A stretch of 42,497 nt of DNA from Hugenholtzia roseola DSM 9546 (GTDB lineage Bacteria > Bacteroidota > Bacteroidia > Cytophagales > Bernardetiaceae). Shown here piece by piece: positions 7,897-16,929 of the stretch (the stretch's first letter is position 1; the number at the start of each line of letters is the position of its first letter). Made by a program: the position numbers and the translations under genes. The stretch is from NCBI RefSeq assembly GCF_000422585.1, contig NZ_KE383887.1, forward strand, positions 75,807 to 118,303, written 5' to 3'. Under the pieces are notes generated by a model that worked only from the letters and a program-made list of their open reading frames with translations, did not search any database and had not been told where the DNA came from.

Positions 7897-10323
7897 ATGA
7901 AAAATATTACACTTTATTACTTTCTGTTTATTTTTTCTTTTTTTTGTACCACTTTTTCGGCTTATGCCCAAAATTATTCTATCTTTGGGAAAGCCCAATC
8001 CGATACGGGCGAGGCTATTTCTTTTGCTGCCGTCGGACTGATGCAAACGGCAGACTCTTCTTTGGTCAAGGCGGTGGCGGCAGATGAGAATGGCGACTTC
8101 CGTCTGATAGGGATTGCCAAGGGGCGTTATTTTATTGTGCTGACAAGTGTGGGGTACGCGCCTTTTCGTTCTACCGATTTTTTGCTTGAAAATCAAGACC
8201 TTAGGCTTGAAACCTTTGTGCTGAAAGGTGAAAATATCTTGCAAGAAGTTGAAGTCAAGGCGAGCAAACCTTTGGTAGAAGTGTTGGCTGATAAGACCGT
8301 TTTTAATATCAATGGCACGATAGCAGCGGCAGGCACTTCGGGATTGGAAGTGTTGCGGAAAGCCCCCGGTGTGATGTTGGATAACAATAGTAATTTAATT
8401 GTAGAAGGAAAAACGGGCGTGCAGGTCTATATCGACGGCAAACCTTCGCCCTTGCAAGGAGATGCCCTGACCAACTACCTCAACACGTTGCAGGCTGCCG
8501 ACATAGAAGCGATTGAAATTATTACACAGCCTTCTTCGAAATATGATGCGGCAGGCAGCGCAGGTATTCTCAATATCAAACTGAAAAAAGATAAAAATTT
8601 AGGTACAAATGGTACAGTAGGTTTGGGATATTCGGTTTGGGATAATCAGCGTGGCAATGCGTCCTTGTCGATAAACAATCGCACCAGAAAGCGAAATAGT
8701 TATCTAAATTATAGCAACCGCGTAGGCGAAACGGGGCATTTTACCAACTTATATCGCCTACAAAGTAATTTTATTTTTGATGCACAATCTACTGCCATAG
8801 ACAGAGAAAATAGCCACAACTTGCGCTTAGGTACAGATGTTTTTGCCAGCAAAAGAAGCACTTTTGGAGTCCTTCTAAACGCCAATTTTAGCGATAGAGG
8901 CTTTGATAATCAGGCAGAAACGCCGATTTTGGTGCAAAATACGAAAGAAATTTTGCAGATTTTGAAAGCCGATAACACCGACGATAGACGCTTTTCAAAC
9001 CTTTTAGGCAATCTCAACTATCGATACGAAGACACAACGGGGCGCAGTTTCAACGTAGATTTTGACTTGGGGCGTTATGATTCGGATAGAACCAACTATC
9101 AGCCTAATTTTTACTATGATGCCACAGGTACTACTTTGATAAGTCAATCTATTTTTGAAATGATTACACCCACACGCATAGACCTGCTAAGTTTCAAAGC
9201 AGACTATGAACAAAATTTTCTCAAAGGGAAATTGGGCGTAGGTATCAAAACTTCAAGCGTAAAAACGGACAACACCTTCGATTTTTATGACGTAAATGAA
9301 CAAGGGACAAAGGTTTTGAATCAGGACAAAAGCAACCGTTTTTTCTATGATGAGCAAATTCATGCCGCTTATCTAAATTACAATCGCAGGTGGAAAAAAG
9401 TCAATCTGCAAATGGGATTGCGCGTGGAAAACACAGTTTCTGACGGCAAACTCAATAGCAACCAGACTCAAAATAATGCGCGTGTGCGTAGAAATTATAC
9501 GAATCTTTTTCCCAGCGGCGGTCTTACCTACCAAGCGAACCCTCATAACAGTTTCGCCCTCACTTACAGCCGAAGGATAGAACGCCCTAATTATCAGCAC
9601 CTTAATCCTTTTGAGATGCAATTAGACGAACTCACCTTGCGCAAGGGAAATGCCTTTTTGCAGCCACAATACACCGACAATTTTAAAATTTCACACACTT
9701 ATAAATATGCACTTACTACTGCTATTAGTTATAGCTTTGTAAATGATTTCTTTGCACAAGTTACACAAGCCTTAGATGAGCGCAGAGGATTTATTCAGAC
9801 CCAAAACATTGCGACTCAACAGACGTGGAGTTTGAATATTAGTTATCCTTTTGAAGTAGTAAAAGGGTGGGAAGCCTTCCTCAACGTCAATGCCTACCAT
9901 GCCGCCTACAAAGGCAAAACAGAGGCTTTCGTTGCCATCGAGCAAACGACTTTGAATGTGTATGGTCAGAATACGTTTTCTTTACCCAAAAATTTCAAAA
10001 TTGAAGTATCTGGTTGGTATAATTCGCCTTCTATTTGGGGTGGCACTTATCGCACTAAAAGTTTAGGCTCTTTGGATTTGGCGGTGCAAAAGAGTTTTTT
10101 GGAAAACAAGCTCTCGGCGCGTTTGGCTCTTAGTGATGTTTTCTTTACCTCCCCTTGGCGTGGCGATACTGAATTTGACAACGTTATCATCAGGGGAAAT
10201 GGCGGTTGGGAAAGCCGTCAGTTGCGTTTCAACCTCACCTATAATTTTGGCAATGCGCAGGTAAAGTCGGCTGCCCGACGTAAAATTGGAGCAGAAGATG
10301 AAACCAATCGCATAGAAAAATAG
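7897..10323 (+). CDS. Outer-membrane beta-barrel protein, TonB-receptor-like
   Basis: 808 residues from ATG 7897, chosen because it begins a clean signal peptide (MKNITLYYFLFIFSFF...SAYAQ); the frame is open 78 bases further upstream but that stretch spoils the signal. After the signal comes a carboxypeptidase-regulatory-like domain (about 25-115, IFGKAQSDTGEAISFAAVGL, ADENGDFRL), then a plug-like domain (about 120-235) with VYIDGKPSPL and AIEIITQPSSKYDAAGSAGI, then a long barrel of alternating strands with NYTNLFPSGGLTY and RRIERPNYQHLNPF. This is the Bacteroidota outer-membrane protein beta-barrel family (OMP_b-brl_3) related to TonB-dependent receptors. No SusD partner is adjacent, so a glycan-uptake role is unlikely; substrate unknown. 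No TonB box was identified with certainty. Confidence 0.85.
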   Translation: MKNITLYYFLFIFSFFCTTFSAYAQNYSIFGKAQSDTGEAISFAAVGLMQTADSSLVKAVAADENGDFRLIGIAKGRYFIVLTSVGYAPFRSTDFLLENQDLRLETFVLKGENILQEVEVKASKPLVEVLADKTVFNINGTIAAAGTSGLEVLRKAPGVMLDNNSNLIVEGKTGVQVYIDGKPSPLQGDALTNYLNTLQAADIEAIEIITQPSSKYDAAGSAGILNIKLKKDKNLGTNGTVGLGYSVWDNQRGNASLSINNRTRKRNSYLNYSNRVGETGHFTNLYRLQSNFIFDAQSTAIDRENSHNLRLGTDVFASKRSTFGVLLNANFSDRGFDNQAETPILVQNTKEILQILKADNTDDRRFSNLLGNLNYRYEDTTGRSFNVDFDLGRYDSDRTNYQPNFYYDATGTTLISQSIFEMITPTRIDLLSFKADYEQNFLKGKLGVGIKTSSVKTDNTFDFYDVNEQGTKVLNQDKSNRFFYDEQIHAAYLNYNRRWKKVNLQMGLRVENTVSDGKLNSNQTQNNARVRRNYTNLFPSGGLTYQANPHNSFALTYSRRIERPNYQHLNPFEMQLDELTLRKGNAFLQPQYTDNFKISHTYKYALTTAISYSFVNDFFAQVTQALDERRGFIQTQNIATQQTWSLNISYPFEVVKGWEAFLNVNAYHAAYKGKTEAFVAIEQTTLNVYGQNTFSLPKNFKIEVSGWYNSPSIWGGTYRTKSLGSLDLAVQKSFLENKLSARLALSDVFFTSPWRGDTEFDNVIIRGNGGWESRQLRFNLTYNFGNAQVKSAARRKIGAEDETNRIEK

Positions 10324-10329
10324 GCACAG

Positions 10330-10380
10330 AAAAATAGGGAATGAAAAATAGGGAATGAAAAATAGGGAATGAAAAGTAGG
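10330..10380 (+). repeat. 14-base tandem repeat, about 3.6 copies
   Basis: Three perfect copies of AAAAATAGGGAATG at 10330, 10344 and 10358, followed by a partial, diverged AAAAGTAGG. It starts 7 bases after the barrel gene stop codon. Confidence 0.85.
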
Positions 10381-10444
10381 CTATTTCGCGGCGTTGTTGC
10401 AACGATAAAAGTCTTAAATGCACCCCACCCCAAACCCCAGTGAT

Positions 10445-10577
10445 GTTAAGTTCTGTAAAAAGTCTTGTTTTATTGCAGTTTTTTCAAATTTGACACGAAA
10501 TGAAATTCGGACTTAAACCCTAAGGGTCTTCAAGACCCTTAGGGTTTGGGGCATAGGGCAAGTCAATGCCTTGTCCC
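10445..10577 (-). repeat. MITE-like repeat, inverted copy
   Basis: Reads in reverse relative to the copies at 6320 and 27126: it starts with GTTAAGTTCTGTAAAAAGTC and TTGTTTTAT, has AAATTTGACACGAAATGAAA, a perfect palindrome at 10516-10546 (arms AACCCTAAGGGTCTT, one base in the centre), and ends in AATGCCTTGTCCC. The far end is missing at the 3' end of the phosphatase gene. Confidence 0.7.
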
Positions 10578-10595
10578 TTTTTTTCTTGTGTCTTT

Positions 10596-12575
10596 TTAAA
10601 GCCTCACGCCTAAAAGTGTAATGTCGTCGCGCTGCTCTTTGTCCCCCTTAAATTCGTTGAAGGCAGACATCAACAAAATTTCTTGCATGGTCATATTCTG
10701 CGCATAGTTTTCGGTCAGGATTTTGGTGAAACGCTGTGAGCCAAATTTGCCTGCTTTTTGGTTTTCATCGAGTCCGTTTTGGTCGCAAAGTCCGTCGGTG
10801 GAAAGGTAGAGCAAATCGCCACTTTGCAGGCTTAACTCTTGGACAGTGAAGGGCTTATCTTTGTCGCGTCCGCCGATTGATTTGTTGTCGCCGCGCAGGA
10901 TTTGGAGTGAAGGCTCATCTTTTTTAAGGTAGTAGAGCGGTCGTTTTGCCCCTGTAAAAAGTACGCGCACCTCTCGTGCGTCATAGCCGCGCTCGATGAC
11001 ACAGAGGCAGATGTCCATGCCGTCGTCGTTGGTCTTTTCGCCGCCTTGTCGGAGGGATTTTTTTACGCCCAGATGGAGGTTTTCTAAAATTTCAGCAGGG
11101 TTTAGGATTTTTTTCTGATTGACAATTTCATTGAGTAGCGTATTTCCTATCATAGACATAAAAGCACCCGGCACACCGTGTCCAGTGCAATCCACAACGG
11201 CTAAGACGTGGCTTTTTGTAAAGTCGGCTTTTTCTACTTCGGCATACCAATAGAAATCGCCCGAAACGATGTCTTTGGGTAGGAAAATTTCCATCACCTC
11301 CTCGAAATTGCGCAATAGCTCGCCTCTATTGGGTAGGATAGTATGCTGTATCGTTTGGGCATAGCGCATGCTGTCGGTGATTTTCTTGTTCTGACTTTCC
11401 AATTCCTGCTTTTGGGCTTCGAGTTCGCTTTGGGTTTGGGTTAGTTCTTCGTTGATGCGGCGGAGCTGATTTTTTTGCTTTCTATTGAGCTGTAAGAAAA
11501 CGGCAATAATAACGGCAATTAGCACCACTGCACCCGTAACGCCTAAAAGGATATAAATCCGTTGGCGCGATTCGGCTTCGGCGCGTTTCTTTTCTTCTTC
11601 TAAGTCGTGATACTGTTTATCGAAAGTGCTTTTGAGGGAGTCCTTTTCATTGAGAAGTGCGCCTATGGTAGAAAGCAAAGAGCGCGTTTCGGCTTGAACT
11701 TGCTCGAAGGCGGTTTCGTTCTGAATCAAGGCACTACTTAGCTTTTCCAAACGTAGCATCAAGCTATCTTTGAGGGTGGGGCGCAGGTTGGGTTTTGTGT
11801 TCAATTCTTGTGCAATGCGCTCCATCTCTACTTTTATCTTTGCGCCGCGCTCGGCAAGGGCTTGTTTTTCAGCCTCCAGCTCGTTCATAATCACGTCTAA
11901 ATCGCTGCTGATGTTGTTTTCTTCGGCAAAGGCGATTTTTTTATCGTCTGTTTTGTTTTGGTTGCGATTGGCTTCCAAAACTTCTATAGGTTGTGAGTAT
12001 AATTCTACAAATTCTTTACTGCTATTGTACTTAAAGTAGCGTTTATTTGCTTTTTTTCCGTTTATGATAAATTCGCGATTGGCATCAAAGACAAAACCTG
12101 CGGGCAAGGCGATAGAAAAATTGCCCATTGCGTCGGTTGTGATGGGGCTACCATCATTTGCACCTTTCAGAACTACCGTCGCGCTGGCAAAGGGTACGTT
12201 TTTATCCGAAAAGAGTTGTCCTTTGAGTTTTTTGTCGGCATTGCGCATCGTAATACGGATACGCTTGTCGGTGAGCAAGGCATTGAAGAAAGTATAGCCT
12301 TCCTTTTGTGCGGAAAAATCGCTGCTGGTAGGCTGATTGGTAGCGGCAATATTGAAGGTGAAATTTCCCGCGCCATCGGAAGTAGCTACTAAGCCGCCTT
12401 TTTTAAAATCAACCTTCACACCTTTGAGAGGCGCGTTTTGCTCATCTACTACTTGCCCTTTGTAGAGGTTTTGTGCCTGCAAAGCAGCCGTCGTGAGTCC
12501 GATAAAGAGTACGCCCAAAAGCCCCAAAAAGAGCCAAATGGTACGCGAAAAAACACTTGTTTGTAGCAGTTTCAT
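10596..12575 (-). CDS. SpoIIE-type serine phosphatase with periplasmic sensor region
   Basis: 659 residues. An N-terminal signal or anchor helix (about 12-33) is followed by two carboxypeptidase-regulatory-like beta domains (about 36-110, YKGQVVDEQNAPLKGVKVDF; and 116-200, LKGQLFSDKNVPFASATVVL), a periplasmic coiled coil (about 225-335), a transmembrane helix (about 339-362) and a cytoplasmic coiled coil (365-400). The C-terminal PP2C/SpoIIE domain has SMRYAQTIQHTILP, IVSGDFYW, the metal-binding Asp in VVDCTGHGVPGAF (D462), an NDDGMDICL stretch, STDGLCDQ and the terminal RDDITLL. These enzymes dephosphorylate Ser/Thr-phosphoproteins, usually anti-sigma antagonists. No anti-sigma partner is adjacent. 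A TATCTTTC box lies only 9 bases ahead of the ATG, suggesting a very short leader if used. Confidence 0.88.
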   Translation of the reverse strand: MKLLQTSVFSRTIWLFLGLLGVLFIGLTTAALQAQNLYKGQVVDEQNAPLKGVKVDFKKGGLVATSDGAGNFTFNIAATNQPTSSDFSAQKEGYTFFNALLTDKRIRITMRNADKKLKGQLFSDKNVPFASATVVLKGANDGSPITTDAMGNFSIALPAGFVFDANREFIINGKKANKRYFKYNSSKEFVELYSQPIEVLEANRNQNKTDDKKIAFAEENNISSDLDVIMNELEAEKQALAERGAKIKVEMERIAQELNTKPNLRPTLKDSLMLRLEKLSSALIQNETAFEQVQAETRSLLSTIGALLNEKDSLKSTFDKQYHDLEEEKKRAEAESRQRIYILLGVTGAVVLIAVIIAVFLQLNRKQKNQLRRINEELTQTQSELEAQKQELESQNKKITDSMRYAQTIQHTILPNRGELLRNFEEVMEIFLPKDIVSGDFYWYAEVEKADFTKSHVLAVVDCTGHGVPGAFMSMIGNTLLNEIVNQKKILNPAEILENLHLGVKKSLRQGGEKTNDDGMDICLCVIERGYDAREVRVLFTGAKRPLYYLKKDEPSLQILRGDNKSIGGRDKDKPFTVQELSLQSGDLLYLSTDGLCDQNGLDENQKAGKFGSQRFTKILTENYAQNMTMQEILLMSAFNEFKGDKEQRDDITLLGVRL

Positions 12576-13013
12576 GATGGTAGGAAAGATACACAGAACG
12601 CCAAAATAAGGCAGAGAAAAGAGCGTGTGGAATACAAAGCCATAAGCTAATGATGCGTAAAAATAAAAAATGTGCCAAACAAAAGAAATGAGCTACCCAA
12701 TTTTGAAGCCCTTGCTGCACATGGAATAAACCTCTGCAAATTTATTAAAAAAAACAAAACGCCGCTACTCCCAAACGATAATTTGGCAAAAAAAATCGTT
12801 CAACCGCCCTTCAAAGGCGAAAATTTGCTTTCGCGCCTCTCTTGCCCTAAGTCATTTTTATTGTAGCTTGCAGGGTAGGGAAAGGGTGTGCAGTCCCTTT
12901 GAGGGTGAGCTTTTCTCGATTTTGAAAATCTCTAAAAAAGTTACTACCTTTGGCACGCCTTTGCGTCGCCTTGTGGCAAGGGTCAGAAAATCATTTTATT
13001 TATTTCACCATTT
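12576..13013. other. Divergent spacer between phosphatase gene and aspS
   Basis: Holds the aspS promoter (12921-12952) and a TATCTTTC-like box next to the phosphatase start. A small inverted repeat AAAGGG/CCCTTT sits at about 12881-12900. No convincing small gene. Confidence 0.5.
12921..12952 (+). promoter_or_regulatory. Bacteroidota-type promoter for aspS
   Basis: TTTG (12921-12924), 20-base spacer, TACCTTTG (12945-12952), matching the TTG / TAnnTTTG pattern exactly. Predicted start lies about 55 bases before the aspS ATG. Confidence 0.75.
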
Positions 13014-15017
13014 ATGTTACGAACACACCATTGTGGAGAGTTAAGAATAGAAAATGTAGGTCAGCAGGTAGAAGTAGCTGGCTGGGTACGTAGGGTCAGA
13101 GATAAAGGCAGTTTGCTTTGGATAGACCTGCGCGACCGATACGGCATTACCCAACTCTTTTTTGAAGAGGCAAATGCCAGTGCCGAACTTTTAACAAAGG
13201 CGCGTTCTTTGGGCAGAGAGTTTGTCGTCAGAGCAAAAGGGCAGGTAATTGAGCGCACTTCTAAAAATTCCGAAATCCCGACAGGCGATATAGAAATTCG
13301 CGTTTCAGAACTTGAAATTTTAAACCCTGCCAAAGTGCCGCCTTTTCTGATTGAAGACCAAACTGACGGCGGCGACGACCTTAGAATGAAGTATCGCTAC
13401 TTAGATTTAAGACGTGGTGCGCTCCAAAAAAATCTTATCCTGCGTCATCAAATGGCACAGGCAGTACGTCGCTATTTAGATAACCAACAATTTTTAGAGA
13501 TAGAAACGCCCTTCCTTATCAAATCTACCCCCGAAGGGGCGCGAGATTTTGTTGTGCCAAGCCGTATGCACACAGGCGAATTTTATGCCTTGCCACAATC
13601 GCCTCAAACCTTCAAACAGATTTTGATGGTAGCAGGTTACGACCGTTATTTTCAAATTGTGAAGTGTTTTAGAGATGAAGATTTAAGGGCAGATAGGCAG
13701 CCTGAATTTACACAAATAGACTGCGAAATGTCCTTTATTTCACAAGAAGATATTTTAAATATGTTTGAAGGATTGCTTAAATATCTTTTCAAAGAAATAA
13801 AAGGGCTTGATATAAGTTATGATTTTCCGCGTCTAACCTATGATGAAGCCATGCAGCGATACGGCAGCGATAAGCCCGATATTCGCTTCGGAATGGAGTT
13901 TGTCGAGCTAACAGATTTGGTTCAAAATCAAGGCTTTAAAGTTTTTGATGAGGCAGAATTGGTAGTGGGCATCAAGGCAGAAGGTGCAGCAAATTATACA
14001 AGAAAACAGTTAGATGCCCTAACTGAATTTGTAAAGAAGCCGCAAATCGGTGCAAGCGGTTTGGTCTATTTACAGTGCAAAGAAGATGGCAGTTTTAAAT
14101 CTTCTGTTGATAAGTTTTTTGATGGTGCAGCATTGGAAAAATGGGCAACCCGTTTTGAAGCAAAGGCAGGCGATTTGATTTTGATTTTGGCAGGAAAAGC
14201 CGAAAAAACGCGAAAAGCCCTCAATAATTTAAGGTTAGAGATGGGCAATCAGCTCGGACTTCGCAAGGCAGACGACTACAAACCGCTTTGGGTTGTAGAT
14301 TTTCCGCTCTTGGAATGGGGCGAAGAAGACCAAAGATGGTTTGCCATGCACCACCCTTTTACCTCTCCCAAAAAACAAGATTTAGAAAAGCTAAGCACAA
14401 ATCCTGCTGATGTACGCGCCGACGCTTACGATTTGGTGCTAAATGGCGTAGAAATTGGCGGCGGTTCTATTCGTATTTACGATAGAAAATTGCAAGAGCA
14501 GATGCTCGCCTTTTTAGGCTTCTCTGATGAGCAGGCACGCGCCCAATTTGGCTTTTTGATGGACGCTTTTGAGTATGGCGCACCTCCTCATGGCGGTTTG
14601 GCGTTGGGCTTTGATAGGCTTTGTTCGCTTTTTGGCGGCGAAGAATCTATCCGCGATTTTATCGCTTTCCCCAAAAACAACGCAGGCAGAGATGTCATGA
14701 TTGATGCACCCGCTCCGATTGAAGTAAAGCAGTTGGAAGAGTTGGCTTTACGCACAGCCCACTATGTTGTGGCTTGTTACGAGATTGAAGATGAAGACGG
14801 GGAAATTAAAAAAGTGTCTGAGGTGGCAGAACAAGTAGCTTTTTATCCTGAACCAGATAAGGCTCTACAAAAATACGAATCTCTAAACTCGGATAATATC
14901 AATGAATTTCTTGGGGTCACAAACGTCCGAAAGGTTTACAAAAAACGTTTTGTTTCAAGATGTTTAGTGGTTAAGGATAAAAAGATTTTTGGGGAACTTG
15001 AGAGGAAGTATATATAA
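13014..15017 (+). CDS. aspS: Aspartyl-tRNA synthetase with C-terminal extension
   Basis: 667 residues; bacterial AspRS is usually about 585-590. The N-terminal OB-fold ([20 protein letters not shown]) binds the anticodon; class II motif 1 lies near FLEIETPFL, motif 2 is [18 protein letters not shown], the bacterial GAD insertion occupies about 280-410, and motif 3 is GLALGFDRL near the end of the catalytic core. The normal family ending, [17 protein letters not shown], is followed by an extra segment of about 88 residues (from about A578) with an acidic [12 protein letters not shown] patch and a basic [12 protein letters not shown] patch. Charges tRNA-Asp (or also tRNA-Asn if the cell uses GatCAB; not visible here). 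Promoter at 12921. Confidence 0.95.
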   Translation: MLRTHHCGELRIENVGQQVEVAGWVRRVRDKGSLLWIDLRDRYGITQLFFEEANASAELLTKARSLGREFVVRAKGQVIERTSKNSEIPTGDIEIRVSELEILNPAKVPPFLIEDQTDGGDDLRMKYRYLDLRRGALQKNLILRHQMAQAVRRYLDNQQFLEIETPFLIKSTPEGARDFVVPSRMHTGEFYALPQSPQTFKQILMVAGYDRYFQIVKCFRDEDLRADRQPEFTQIDCEMSFISQEDILNMFEGLLKYLFKEIKGLDISYDFPRLTYDEAMQRYGSDKPDIRFGMEFVELTDLVQNQGFKVFDEAELVVGIKAEGAANYTRKQLDALTEFVKKPQIGASGLVYLQCKEDGSFKSSVDKFFDGAALEKWATRFEAKAGDLILILAGKAEKTRKALNNLRLEMGNQLGLRKADDYKPLWVVDFPLLEWGEEDQRWFAMHHPFTSPKKQDLEKLSTNPADVRADAYDLVLNGVEIGGGSIRIYDRKLQEQMLAFLGFSDEQARAQFGFLMDAFEYGAPPHGGLALGFDRLCSLFGGEESIRDFIAFPKNNAGRDVMIDAPAPIEVKQLEELALRTAHYVVACYEIEDEDGEIKKVSEVAEQVAFYPEPDKALQKYESLNSDNINEFLGVTNVRKVYKKRFVSRCLVVKDKKIFGELERKYI

Positions 15018-15136
15018 AGTTTGCTTCAAATTTCCTAAAATAACACCAAAAATTGGCGTTGTTGTAGTGGTCAGAAGGTCAAAAGGGGATTTTGTGCTTT
15101 GCACAAACCTCCTAAACCCCACTTCGCCCCAATGAT

Positions 15137-15280
15137 GTTAAATTCTAAAAATTAGATGTAAGTGTAGGGACAAGGCACTGCCTTGTCCGCAGTGAGATTG
15201 AAATAAAAAGAGGTGTTCAAGTCCAAAATAGGGTTTAAGCCAAATTTTATTTCGTTTCTAACTTGATAAAACGATATTTC
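15137..15280 (+). repeat. MITE-like repeat, right end replaced
   Basis: GTTAAATTCTAAAAATTAG, hairpin GGACAAGGCACTGCCTTGTCC, GAGATTGAAATAAAAAG and CAAATTTTATTTCGTTTC follow the family order. The right terminal repeat is missing after TTGATAAAACGATA; in its place is a sequence containing a 17-base word, reverse complement of one at 10391. Confidence 0.7.
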
Positions 15281-15300
15281 TATCGTTGCAACAACGCGCA

Positions 15301-15337
15301 AAAACTAACAGTTTTCAAAAAACTGTTAGTTTTTTTG
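15301..15337. terminator. Bidirectional terminator between aspS and rlmD
   Basis: AAAACTAACAGTTTT and its reverse complement AAAACTGTTAGTTTT around a 2-4 base loop, with A-tract before and T-tract after. It lies between two convergent genes. Confidence 0.8.
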
Positions 15338-15361
15338 TTTTAAAATATTATCTAAAAAATT

Positions 15362-16783
15362 TTACTTAAGCTCTAAACAGACTACATTTTCTACATGGTG
15401 CGTTTGCGGAAACATATCTACGGGCTGCACTGCCGTAACGCGATAGCGAGCATCTAAAAGTTGTAAATCGCGTGCTTGGGTAGCAGGATTACAACTCACA
15501 TAGACAATTCGTTTTGCCGCCACTTCTAAAAGGGTGTGAATAACGCTTTCATGCATGCCTGCACGTGGGGGGTCGGTGATGATGACATCGGGTCTGCCTT
15601 CTTTTTCGAAAAGTTCGGCTTTGAGTAAATCTTTCATATCGCCTGCAAAGAAGACCGTATTTTCAATGCCATTGACTTGCGAATTGACTTTGGCATCAGC
15701 AATGGCTGCCTCTATGTACTCTATGCCGACTACTTTTTTGGCTTTTTTGGCTACAAAATTGGCGATTGTGCCTGTGCCTGTATAAAGGTCATAGACAATT
15801 TCGTCGCCTTTTAAATCAGCCATCTGGCGTGCTACCTTGTAGAGTTGGTAGGCTTGGATAGAATTGGTTTGGTAGAAAGATTTGGCTTGTATGCGAAATT
15901 CTAAGCCTTCCATTACCTCGCGAATGTAGGGCAGCCCGCGATAGGTCTTGACCTCCAAATCGTGAAAGGTATCATTGAGTTTGGGATTTACTACATACAA
16001 AAGGCTGCTAATTTGTGGAAATTCTTTTGCCAAAAATTGCATCATCTTTTCTATGATGACTTTGTCGGGCTTGGCAAATTGTACCAAAACCATGACATCG
16101 GGCGTAGTGGCAGAGGTACGAATCATCAAATTTCGTAGGTAGCCCTCGTGCGAAAAAAGATTGTAGTAGTCTATCTTTTCGGCTGCCGAAAAAGCCCTAA
16201 CCGCCTTGCGAATGGTGTTGGAGGGTTCAGGTTGGAGGTAGCAATTTTCAATATCCACTACTTTATCGAAGCGTCCGATGATGTGAAAGCCTAAGGCTAA
16301 ACTATCGAAGGTTTCACCTGAACGAATTTGCGCCTCGGTGAGCCAACGGCGGTCGGAAAAGGTGAAATCCATCTTGTTGCGATAGTGCGAGGTAGCAGGG
16401 GCAGACAAAATGGTTTCAAAGGGCGGCAATTCTATTTTGGCAAGGCGCGTAAGGCTATCATGCACCTGCTTTTGTTTGTAAAAAAGCTGCCACTCATATT
16501 GCATATTTTGCCATTTGCAGCCGCCACACACGCCAAAATGCTCACAAAAAGGTGTGTCGCGTTTGGGCGAAAACGCGTGTATCGTAAGCGGACGTGCCTC
16601 CATGTAGCTACGACGCTCTTTGGTTACTTGCAAATCAACGACATCGTCGGGGACGACAAAATTGGCAAAAACTACCTTGCCCTTTGCCGCTTCGGGGCGA
16701 GCGACGCATTTGCCTTCTGCCCCTGCATCTTCTATGCGGACTTTTTCTAATATCGGGTGCTTGTCTTTTTTTCTGCGTGCCAC
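15362..16783 (-). CDS. rlmD: 23S rRNA (uracil-C5)-methyltransferase, RlmD/RumA family
   Basis: 473 residues, start codon GTG at 16783 (VARRKKDKHPIL...), with no better in-frame ATG upstream. Order of parts: basic N-terminus, TRAM domain (about 12-65, VRIEDAGAEGKCVA), iron-sulfur cysteines in CEHFGVCGGCKWQNM (about 86-100), a central domain, and a SAM methyltransferase domain with YDLYTGTGTIANF (motif I), VVGIEYIEAAI, IITDPPRAGM (motif IV) and the catalytic cysteine in YVSCNPATQARDL. The family flips uridines in rRNA or tRNA and makes m5U using SAM. Bacteroidota paralogues differ in site (U1939, U747 or tRNA U54), so the position is inferred. A perfect -7 box TATCTTTG lies at 16818-16825 on this strand. 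Confidence 0.88.
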   Translation of the reverse strand: MARRKKDKHPILEKVRIEDAGAEGKCVARPEAAKGKVVFANFVVPDDVVDLQVTKERRSYMEARPLTIHAFSPKRDTPFCEHFGVCGGCKWQNMQYEWQLFYKQKQVHDSLTRLAKIELPPFETILSAPATSHYRNKMDFTFSDRRWLTEAQIRSGETFDSLALGFHIIGRFDKVVDIENCYLQPEPSNTIRKAVRAFSAAEKIDYYNLFSHEGYLRNLMIRTSATTPDVMVLVQFAKPDKVIIEKMMQFLAKEFPQISSLLYVVNPKLNDTFHDLEVKTYRGLPYIREVMEGLEFRIQAKSFYQTNSIQAYQLYKVARQMADLKGDEIVYDLYTGTGTIANFVAKKAKKVVGIEYIEAAIADAKVNSQVNGIENTVFFAGDMKDLLKAELFEKEGRPDVIITDPPRAGMHESVIHTLLEVAAKRIVYVSCNPATQARDLQLLDARYRVTAVQPVDMFPQTHHVENVVCLELK

Positions 16784-16817
16784 AGCAAATCGGGTTTGAG
16801 GAATGAATACAAGGAGG

Positions 16818-16825
16818 CAAAGATA
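16818..16825 (-). promoter_or_regulatory. -7 box (TATCTTTG) ahead of rlmD
   Basis: Exact TAnnTTTG match 34 bases upstream of the GTG start on the minus strand. No TTG at the expected 19-21 base distance, so only half of a promoter is supported. Confidence 0.45.
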
Positions 16826-16872
16826 GCAATTTTAGAAAATTTCGGTTGCCTCTGCCATTTTTTGAGAAGCAT

Positions 16873-16898
16873 AAAAAAACCCACGACAAAATCGTGGG
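16873..16898 (-). terminator. Terminator of the acyl-CoA dehydrogenase gene
   Basis: CCCACGA/TCGTGGG with a 5-base loop; on the minus strand it is followed by seven T. It lies 31 bases after the dehydrogenase stop. Confidence 0.9.
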
Positions 16899-16929
16899 CT
16901 TCGGAACAGAAAACTTAACACAAGTTGCT

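Noticed and set aside
12672-12866. 64-codon plus-strand frame upstream of aspS
   Set aside because: Low-quality composition, lies before the aspS promoter and has no promoter of its own.
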